DNA of 20,190 nucleotides from Planctomycetia bacterium (GTDB taxonomy: Bacteria > Planctomycetota > Phycisphaerae > Phycisphaerales > UBA1924). This document shows, one piece after another, positions 13,588 to 20,190 of the stretch. The notes below the pieces were generated by a model. The model did no database searches, was not told the DNA's origin, and saw nothing but the letters and a program-made list of their open reading frames with translations. Position 1 is the stretch's first letter. The number at the start of each line of letters is the position of its first letter. The position numbers and the translations under genes are program-made. The stretch spans positions 1-20,190 of the forward strand of contig SXOY01000347.1 of assembly GCA_005776545.1 (NCBI GenBank). The letters are read 5' to 3'.

Positions 13588-13616
13588 AAGATAACAGCAG
13601 CGTTGGCTGTTGTCAA
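13588..13616 (-). promoter_or_regulatory. Promoter of paralog A
   Basis: On the minus strand a perfect TTGACA is followed by 17 bases and TATCTT. The expected start near 13581 gives a 65-base leader to the ATG at 13516, which supports that start and shows the gene can be transcribed independently of the upstream paralog. Confidence 0.65.
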
Positions 13617-13691
13617 CAACGCCGACTGAACGAATGCCCACCCGATGTAATCTACCACATGCTACGATTCTTGCCCGATAACACGCCGATC

Positions 13692-16600
13692 TTAGAAGCG
13701 GCTGAAAATCACCAAAAAGTCCAGATAATCAAAGAAATCGATCACTCCGTCGAGGTTAAAGTCCGCCCCGCCCGTCTGGTTTGAGAAATCGTTCACGAAA
13801 TCGAGGTAATCGAAGAAGTCCACGATTGTGTCGCTGTTGTAATCTGCCAATGACGAGAACGCAAAGATAATGTGCCGGCTGTCGTTGAACATGAAGTTCT
13901 TGCCATCCACACCTGGCGGCGGCATAACAGTTGTCGAGAACCCGCCGATGATCGAACGTGCGGGCTGATTGACTGTGACAATATCAAAGGTGCTGACGAT
14001 CGGTGGTTGGTACGCGCCTGCAAACGCAATATTAAGTGTTCCGGCAAGCGTAGCGTCAAAGCTGGAGACCACGATTCGGCCGTACGCCGAAGTTGCTGTG
14101 CCGCTGATTGTCGCGTTCACGACACTAGAAGACGTCAAGACGAGACCGGCACTTGTTGGGACAGTAATCGTGCCGCCAAGATTGATCACACCTGAGTTTG
14201 TAAATGCTCCGGAACCGCTGATCGTCAGGTCACCAGATTGAATATCAAGTGTCGCGGCGTTCGACCAGCTATTCTGATTGACGCTCATCCGCCCACCGTT
14301 TGCGGTTCGCAGGATGTTGTTGTTGGTAAATGTCGTCGGATTGATAGTGAGTAACTGCCCAATTGACTCACTGCTGATCAAGCCGTTGTTGAGGAGAGTG
14401 GCGACAGAGCTATTGCTGATATTAAGCCCACCGCCCGAACCACTCATCACTCGGACAACCGCAAGTGGCCCAAACGTCACCGTTCCACTTCCACCCACCG
14501 CAAGTGAGATATTGCGTGTACCTGAAGCAGCTCCTTCTACCAGCACAGTAGAGTTGAATAGGGTGCCAGGTGGCAATTGCAAAGTGACGTTGTTGGCGGC
14601 GAGTCGTGTCGTCGTGACATTTGTCGACCCATCATATCGAACGGCTGCAGATGTTGTATCAAGTCGGAAATCCCCGTTTACGGCGACATTGCTGAGTACC
14701 CCAGCGCTGTTCGTTCCGCGGAGCACTCCATCTGTCACATTGATGATGCCACCGTTGATAGTACCGCCGGTCAATCGCCACACGCCCGCAGCGGCGTTTA
14801 CTGTCTGCGTAAAGCCAATATTGTTAAACGTGCCTGAGAAATTGAGATCGCCGCCGACCCCCGCCAGCAAACCGGTATTTGTGAAAGTACCAGACAGTGT
14901 GAGCGTACCACCAGTAATTGCCTGGGCCGTGCCGCTGTTGTTAAGCACCGAGTTGTTGATTGTGAGAATCTGCCCTGTTGCTTCAGCACTGATCAGTCCA
15001 TTGTTGATCAATGTTGCCACAGAACTGTTAGAGATATTCAACGCCCCACCCACCCCAGCAGCATGCCTGACAACCGCCGTTGCTGCAAACGTGACTGTTC
15101 CGGTTCCGCCCACTGCTAGTTGAATAGTCCGAGTGCCGGCGGCAGCTCCTTCAGCAACCACCAGATCGTTCAATGTATATCCCGGCGCAAGTTGAAGCCC
15201 CACACCACTTGCCAACAATCGGACCGCACCAAAGGTCGTCGTGCCCGACATGAGCATTGTACTCGAAACTGTGCTGAAGAGAATCTCGCCGCTCACCGCC
15301 ACATTGTTCAGGTTGCCGCCACTTGTTGTGGGAACGAGTACACCGCCGGCAATAACCACCGTGCCACCGTTGATGTTTCCTCCAAGCAACCGCCAGTTGC
15401 CTGCCGCAGCACTGATTGTCTGCGTCGCACCAACGTTATTGAGCGTACCTGTGATGTTGAGGTTGCCAGTTACTCCTGCCAGCAACCCGGTATTCGTAAA
15501 AGTGTTCGAAAGGTTGAGAGAGCCGCCCAACACCGCCTGTGCCGTCCCGTTGTTTGTAAACGCGCTGTTGTTAATGGTCAGAATCTGCCCGGTTGCTTCA
15601 GCACTGATGAGACCGTTATTGATAAGAGTTGCCACCGAACTATTCGACATATTCAGGGCACCTCCAACACCAGCGGCCAATCGGACGATTGCTGAGGGCC
15701 CGAATGTCACGGTCCCTGTGCCACCAAGCGCAAGCTGAATTGTCCGTGTTCCGACCGCTGCACCTTCGGCGACAACCAGATTATTCAGCGTGTAGCCGGG
15801 AGCCATTTGAAGATTGGTCCCCGATGCGGTCATTCTCGCCGCAGTAAACGAGGTGTTTCCCGCCAACACCACCGACGCGGATGCGGTGTCGAGAAGCAAC
15901 TCTCCCGCAAGTGCTACGCTGGAAAGTGCGCCGCCAGAATTGGTTGTACGCAGCGCTGTGCCACCGGCAAAAGTCATCGCTCCATTGACAATATTTCCGC
16001 CAAACATATTCCACGATCCGGTCGCTGCCGTCAGCGCGATCGTGTTTCCAGTATTGGTGATAATCCCGCCTACTCGTACAAACGCGGCGGAAGTCGTGAA
16101 GGTCCCAATCCCTGCAGTGGCGTTGAGCGTGCCATCAAGCTGAACAATGCCGCCGGTGCCGTTGATTGTCCCGGCATTCGTCCAGTTGGTCACGTTAATA
16201 GTCAAGGTGCCCGCAGTTACCTGCAATGTTCCATTGTTCGTCAGCGCACTGTGGTTCATCGTAAAAATCTGTCCGGTAGCCTCTGCGCTGATCAACCCGT
16301 TGTTGATCAGCGTCGCAGTCGAACTGTTTGACATATTGAAAGCACCGGCCGTTCCCGCCGCGTGCCGCACAATTGCCAAAGGCCCGAATGTCACCGTTCC
16401 GGTTCCACCGACCGCAAGGTGAATGGTGCGTGTTCCAACGGTTGCACCCTCAGCCACCACCAAGCTGTTCAATGTATAGCCAGGAGCCATTTGCAGGGCC
16501 GTCCCACTGGCTGTCAGGCGAGCCGCCGTAAACGAAGTATTTCCTGCCAGAAGTACTGATGCAGACGATATGTCCAAGAGCAACTCGCCTGCAATCGCAA

Positions 16601-19600
16601 CACTGGTTAACGTGCCTCCAGAAGTAGTTGTGCGCAGCGCGGTGCCGCCAGTAAACGTCATCGATCCATTGACGATGTTTCCACCAAACATGAACCACGA
16701 TCCAGTCGTTGCGTTCAGGGCGATATTGCCTCCGGTGTTGGTAATCACCCCTGCAACTCGCACCGTGGAGCCAGCGGTGGTCATAGTCCCAAGTCCACCG
16801 GTGGCATTGAGAGTGCCATCAAGCTGCATAGTGCCACCAGTACCGTTGACTATTCCAGGGTTGGTCCAATTGGTAGCATTGACAGTCATTGTGCCGGCGA
16901 TCACCTGCAATGTTCCATTATTTGTTAGAACGCTGTTATTAATTGTAAGAATCTGCCCACTTGCCTCAGCGGTTATCAATCCGTTATTCACCAATGTGGC
17001 GTTGGAACTGTTCGAAATATTGAACGCTCCGGCAGTTCCTGCAGCGTGCCGAACAACCGCAGAAGGTCCGAATGTCACCGTGCCTGTGCCACCAACCGCA
17101 AGATTGATAGTGCGCGTACCAGCAGTTGCTCCTTCAGCCACCACCAGACTATTCAATGTGTAGCCTGGAGCCATCTGAACGTTGACCGCGTTAGCACTCA
17201 TACGGGCGGCAGTGAACGTGGTACTTCCGACCAGCAGAATGCTCGCAGAAGTAGTATCTAGAAGAATCTCGCCACCGAGGGCCACGCTCGAAAGCGTGCC
17301 GCTGGAACTTGTCGTACGAAGGGCCGCACCACCAGCAAACGTCATCGACCCATTCAAAATGGTCCCACCAAACATGGTCCACGAGCCTGTAGCTGCGTTA
17401 AGAGCGATCGTACCGCCAGTATTGGTAACTGTCCCTGTTACACGCACCGTTGCTGCAGAGGCTGTAAACGTCCCTATTCCGCCAGTGACGTTAAATGCCC
17501 CATCAAGATTGACGATCCCTCCCAATCCGTTGACGGTGCCGGGGTTGGTCCAGTTCGTGGGACTGATGCTGAGCGTTCCCGCAACAACCTGCGCTGTCCC
17601 ATTGTTGGTGAACGTGCTGTTGTTAATTGTCAGTATTTGCCCATTTGCTTCTGCTGTGATAAGACCATGGTTGATCAGCGTGGCGGCGGAGCTATTTGAG
17701 ATATTGAATGCACCCGCTGTGCCTGTTGCCAGACGAACGATTGCGGAGGGTCCGAATGTCACCGTGCCAGTGCCGCCCACCGCAAGTTGAATGGAGCGGG
17801 TACCAGTGTTCGCACCCTCAGCCACAACCAGACTGTTCAGCGTGTAACCAGGCGCCATCTGCACCACAGTGCCACTCGCAGTAAGCCGTGCAGCAGCAAA
17901 TGTTGTATTGCCAGACAGCAATACGCTCGCCGATGTCGAATCAAGCACCAGATCGCCCGCAAGGGCAACCCCATTAAGCGTCCCACCTGAAGTTGTCGCA
18001 CGCAAGACCGACCCGCCAGCCAATGTCACAGAACCATTGTTAATTGTCCCACCAAACAGATTCCACGAACCAGTCGCGGCGGTGAGAGCTAACGTCGACC
18101 CAGTGTTCGTAAGCACTCCTCCCAGGTTCACCGTGCCACCCGTGCGGCTCAGGCCAGCAATATTGAATGTCGCTGAGTTAAAGACCCCGTTGAGATTGAG
18201 CGTCGAATTCGTCACACTGATTGTGCCCGGATCGGTCCATGTGCCATCGATTGTCAGGACTGCACCGTTTGCGGTAATCGCTCCGACATTCGTAAAATTA
18301 GTGGGAGAAATCGCAAGCGTTCCAGCAGTTACTACCGCGCTGTTGTTATTTGTAAACGTCGAGTTGCTGATCGTCAATACGCGACTGCTTGCTTCAGCAG
18401 TGATCAAACCGTTGTTAATGAGTGTCGCAGCTGAACTATTCGACAAGCTCAGATTGCCACCCGAAGTTGCATCAAGTCGGACAATTGAGCCGGGAGCAAA
18501 CGTCACTGTTCCAGCACCGCCAACGGCCAAGCTGATCGTCCGCGTTCCTGCTGCGGCCCCTTCCGCCACAACCAGACTGCTGAGTGTGTAACCCGGTGCC
18601 ATCTGCAAGGTCGTGGCATTAGCTATCAGACGTGCCGCAACGAAGCTGGTTGTTCCTGAAAGCAACACTGATGCCGATGTGCTGTCCAAGAGCAGATCCC
18701 CAGCGATCGCCACGCTGCTCAACGTGCCGCCAGAAGTCGTAAATCGAAGCACGCTTCCATCTGCATAGCTGATCGACCCGTTGTTGATCGTGCCGCCAAA
18801 CATGACCCAGGAACCAGTCGCTGCGTTCAGCGCAATGGTGTTTCCAGTATTAGTAATTGTGCTAGTAATTCTCACAGTTCCGGCCGCGGTTGTGAACGTC
18901 CCGATGCCGGCGGTTGCATTGAATATACCACTCAACAGGACGAGTCCACCTCCCGTCGCATTCACCGTTCCAGTATTAGTCCAGTTCGTCGGACTGATGT
19001 TCAGCGTCCCCGCAGTGACCTGAGCAATTCCACTATTTGTAAAAGTGCTGTTGTTGATCGACAGAGTTTGCGCCGGTGCTTCCGCTGAAATCAACCCGTT
19101 ATTCACCAGAGTGGCGGCCGAACTATTCGAGATATTCAACCCTCCGCCCGAATTCGAAGCGAGACGGATGATTCCCGATGGCCCGATCGTGACCGTTCCC
19201 GCACCACCAACTGCCAACGTAATGCCTCGCGTACCGGCTGTCGCTCCCTCGACACTCACGAGACTATTGAGTGTAAAGCCTGGAGCCATCTGCAGAGTTG
19301 TTGCATTTGCGGTCAGACGGGCCGCCGTGAAAGTCGTGATTCCTGATACCAGGATGGTTGCCGACGTGGTATCCAAAACCAATTCGCCGCCGATGACAAC
19401 CCCAGAGAGCGAACCGCCCGAACTGGTACTGCGCACAACGTTGCCCAGTCCCGAGAAATTCCATGTTCCACCAGCGAGGGTTCCACCGTTCATCGTGAGC
19501 GATGCCGTCATCGCACTGGTCCCCGTTGTAGTAAGCGTACCGGAATTCAGTTGCAATACGCGCGAGCTTTCAACCGCTGTCACAGCACGCGACGCTCCAA

Positions 19601-19865
19601 CAGTAATTGTCGCGCCTGCAGTATTAATCACAGCAATGTCTGCCGCGCCCGGCAACACGTCTCCAACCCAGTTTGCCGCAAGATTAAAATCCGTGCCAGT
19701 CCCGGCCGCGCCCCCATCCCACACGATGTTGGCGAGCATCTGACGGCTTTCAAGGCTCTCCATTCCAAATCCTGATGCACGTCCCGAACGCTGCGCTTTC
19801 ATGGCTGCCTTTGTTGCAAACCGCAGTGAAGCAATAAACGCTGTTGAATCGGTGTTAGGTCTCAT
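13692..19865 (-). CDS. Giant secreted repeat protein with dockerin-like C-terminus, paralog B (2057 aa)
   Basis: The ATG at 19865 is chosen over the one at 19964 because GGGGAG precedes it by 4 bases and a plausible promoter is centred near 19950. It begins MRPNTDSTAFIASLRFATKA, a basic N-terminus without an obvious Sec signal, then MESLESRQMLANIVWDGG (35-52). Eight internal units follow, each carrying MAPGYTLNSLVVAEG, a VTFGPSAIVR segment, NNGLI.AEA.GQILTINNS, then TNTG..., GSW..FGG and SGTTTFTAARL. The composition (Gly, Thr, Ser, Asn, Ala; no Cys) fits a long extracellular beta-solenoid. The last 140 residues are nearly identical to paralog A and end in DYNSDTIVDFFDYLDF and DFNLDGVIDFFDYLDF, dockerin-like loops probably used for surface anchoring or assembly. 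Confidence 0.85.
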   Translation of the reverse strand: MRPNTDSTAFIASLRFATKAAMKAQRSGRASGFGMESLESRQMLANIVWDGGAAGTGTDFNLAANWVGDVLPGAADIAVINTAGATITVGASRAVTAVESSRVLQLNSGTLTTTGTSAMTASLTMNGGTLAGGTWNFSGLGNVVRSTSSGGSLSGVVIGGELVLDTTSATILVSGITTFTAARLTANATTLQMAPGFTLNSLVSVEGATAGTRGITLAVGGAGTVTIGPSGIIRLASNSGGGLNISNSSAATLVNNGLISAEAPAQTLSINNSTFTNSGIAQVTAGTLNISPTNWTNTGTVNATGGGLVLLSGIFNATAGIGTFTTAAGTVRITSTITNTGNTIALNAATGSWVMFGGTINNGSISYADGSVLRFTTSGGTLSSVAIAGDLLLDSTSASVLLSGTTSFVAARLIANATTLQMAPGYTLSSLVVAEGAAAGTRTISLAVGGAGTVTFAPGSIVRLDATSGGNLSLSNSSAATLINNGLITAEASSRVLTISNSTFTNNNSAVVTAGTLAISPTNFTNVGAITANGAVLTIDGTWTDPGTISVTNSTLNLNGVFNSATFNIAGLSRTGGTVNLGGVLTNTGSTLALTAATGSWNLFGGTINNGSVTLAGGSVLRATTSGGTLNGVALAGDLVLDSTSASVLLSGNTTFAAARLTASGTVVQMAPGYTLNSLVVAEGANTGTRSIQLAVGGTGTVTFGPSAIVRLATGTAGAFNISNSSAATLINHGLITAEANGQILTINNSTFTNNGTAQVVAGTLSISPTNWTNPGTVNGLGGIVNLDGAFNVTGGIGTFTASAATVRVTGTVTNTGGTIALNAATGSWTMFGGTILNGSMTFAGGAALRTTSSSGTLSSVALGGEILLDTTSASILLVGSTTFTAARMSANAVNVQMAPGYTLNSLVVAEGATAGTRTINLAVGGTGTVTFGPSAVVRHAAGTAGAFNISNSSNATLVNNGLITAEASGQILTINNSVLTNNGTLQVIAGTMTVNATNWTNPGIVNGTGGTMQLDGTLNATGGLGTMTTAGSTVRVAGVITNTGGNIALNATTGSWFMFGGNIVNGSMTFTGGTALRTTTSGGTLTSVAIAGELLLDISSASVLLAGNTSFTAARLTASGTALQMAPGYTLNSLVVAEGATVGTRTIHLAVGGTGTVTFGPLAIVRHAAGTAGAFNMSNSSTATLINNGLISAEATGQIFTMNHSALTNNGTLQVTAGTLTINVTNWTNAGTINGTGGIVQLDGTLNATAGIGTFTTSAAFVRVGGIITNTGNTIALTAATGSWNMFGGNIVNGAMTFAGGTALRTTNSGGALSSVALAGELLLDTASASVVLAGNTSFTAARMTASGTNLQMAPGYTLNNLVVAEGAAVGTRTIQLALGGTGTVTFGPSAIVRLAAGVGGALNMSNSSVATLINNGLISAEATGQILTINNSAFTNNGTAQAVLGGSLNLSNTFTNTGLLAGVTGNLNITGTLNNVGATQTISAAAGNWRLLGGNINGGTVVIAGGVLVPTTSGGNLNNVAVSGEILFSTVSSTMLMSGTTTFGAVRLLASGVGLQLAPGYTLNDLVVAEGAAAGTRTIQLAVGGTGTVTFAATAVVRHAAGVGGALNISNSSVATLINNGLISAEATGQILTINNSVLNNSGTAQAITGGTLTLSGTFTNTGLLAGVGGDLNFSGTFNNIGFTQTVNAAAGVWRLTGGTINGGIINVTDGVLRGTNSAGVLSNVAVNGDFRLDTTSAAVRYDGSTNVTTTRLAANNVTLQLPPGTLFNSTVLVEGAASGTRNISLAVGGSGTVTFGPLAVVRVMSGSGGGLNISNSSVATLLNNGLISSESIGQLLTINPTTFTNNNILRTANGGRMSVNQNSWSNAATLDIQSGDLTISGSGAFTNSGVINLGGTITVPTSAGLVLTSSSVVNATISGTATSAYGRIVVSSFDATLAGTLNIAFAGAYQPPIVSTFDIVTVNQPARSIIGGFSTTVMPPPGVDGKNFMFNDSRHIIFAFSSLADYNSDTIVDFFDYLDFVNDFSNQTGGADFNLDGVIDFFDYLDFLVIFSRF
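14574..19289 (-). repeat. Eight internal repeats of paralog B, periods 684 and 615 bp
   Basis: The codon before A/P-P-G in the motif MAPGYTLNSLV lies at 19287, 18600, 17856, 17172, 16488, 15804, 15189 and 14574 (plus-strand coordinates). The successive spacings are 687, 744, 684, 684, 684, 615 and 615 bases. All are multiples of three: units of 228 residues, with one 248-residue unit that carries an extra strand set and two 205-residue units at the C-terminal side. Confidence 0.8.
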
Positions 19866-20090
19866 AACTCTCCCCAAAAAAGAACTGCGAAGCGATCTCC
19901 CTCGTGAAAGCGAGAATTCCGCTTGCTCAGATAACAAAATACCAGTTTGAACCCGATAATTCAACCAAAATGCTCGGGTTGATGCTCAATTGACGGTATT
20001 TTTGGACCTTCCAATGACATTGAAAATTGGGAACAACCTGTTCCAAGTTCCGTTCTCAGAATCCAATCGCAACTCCTCAGGCAGCACCTA
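19866..20090. other. Intergenic region between paralog B and the third paralog
   Basis: 225 bases without a coding frame of note. It contains the putative promoter of paralog B and a 7-bp inverted repeat (AACCCGA/TCGGGTT, 17-base loop, 19950-19980) that could be a weak minus-strand terminator for the third paralog. Nothing else recognisable. Confidence 0.4.
19936..19964 (-). promoter_or_regulatory. Putative promoter of paralog B
   Basis: On the minus strand TTGAAT, a 17-base spacer and TATTTT (four of six matches each). The predicted start near 19929 leaves a 64-base leader to the ATG at 19865. The layout resembles that of paralog A, but the hexamers are weaker. Confidence 0.4.
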
Positions 20091-20190
20091 TTAGAAGCGG
20101 CTGAAAATCACCAGGAAATCCAGGTAATCAAAGAAATCGATGACCCCATCCAAATTGAAGTCAGCTCCCCCTGTCTGATTTGAGAAGTCG
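20091..20190 (-). CDS. C-terminal end of a third dockerin-tagged paralog (partial)
   Basis: Reading the minus strand from the window edge, the last 32 codons encode a peptide ending DGVIDFFDYLDFLVIFSRF, identical in all 32 residues to the ends of paralogs A and B. The DNA differs from paralog A at 16 of 100 positions, all silent. This shows a tandem family of at least three genes. The rest lies outside the window. Confidence 0.85.
   Translation of the reverse strand, partial: DFSNQTGGADFNLDGVIDFFDYLDFLVIFSRF

Noticed and set aside
17869..18591. Series of plus-strand open frames across paralog B (for example 14278-15123, 16570-17163, 17182-17790, 17869-18591)
   Set aside because: They recur with the repeat period and are antisense shadows of the 2057-aa gene, caused by its codon bias.

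Overview
The window most likely comes from a Planctomycetota chromosome, probably of the Phycisphaerae type. The evidence is two giant secreted repeat proteins. Each has an N-terminal LESRQxLA motif and a C-terminal dockerin-like pair of calcium-loop repeats (DYNSDTIVDFFDYLDF, DFNLDGVIDFFDYLDF), a combination I associate with this phylum. This rests on motif recognition only; no database was searched.

Region 1 (1-2914, + strand) is a compact nitrogen-oxide cluster. It holds the tail of a probable NosY permease, the NosL copper lipoprotein, an Rrf2/NsrR-like regulator, the di-iron protein RIC, a four-helix CopD-like membrane protein and a hemerythrin-like protein. It looks like the downstream end of a nitrous oxide reductase (nos) operon joined to nitric-oxide sensing and repair genes.

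Region 2 (3003-9943) is a small integrative element inserted in the 3' end of a tRNA-Val(GAC) gene (9931-10004, minus). A 13-bp copy of the tRNA end (TGGGCGATACTGG) lies at both borders, giving a predicted circle of 6,928 bp. It encodes a 70-aa protein, a zinc-ribbon protein, a small membrane protein (minus), a 416-aa protein of unknown function, two 62-aa excisionase-like HTH proteins, a Toprim-helicase replication protein, a TubC-docking-like small protein, an XRE repressor with a near-consensus leaderless promoter, and a tyrosine integrase. There are no capsid, terminase or conjugation genes, so it resembles a replicating integrative plasmid or a phage satellite.

The most striking point is that the attachment core lies inside the integrase reading frame. 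In the integrated state the last 24 residues of the integrase are antisense tRNA sequence. In the excised circle the frame would continue, without a stop, into a 92-residue tail at the left end, and would then overlap the next two genes. Excision would therefore rebuild both a 523-aa integrase and an XRE-int-70aa-zinc-ribbon transcription unit. The element also seems to supply a new terminator to the tRNA, whose own terminator was left 7 kb away.

Region 3 (10064-20190, all minus) holds tandem paralogous giant repeat proteins: 1150 aa, 2057 aa, and the last 32 codons of a third. The internal repeats run at about 228 and 205 residues. The terminal dockerin tag is identical in protein in all three copies, although the third copy differs at many silent positions.
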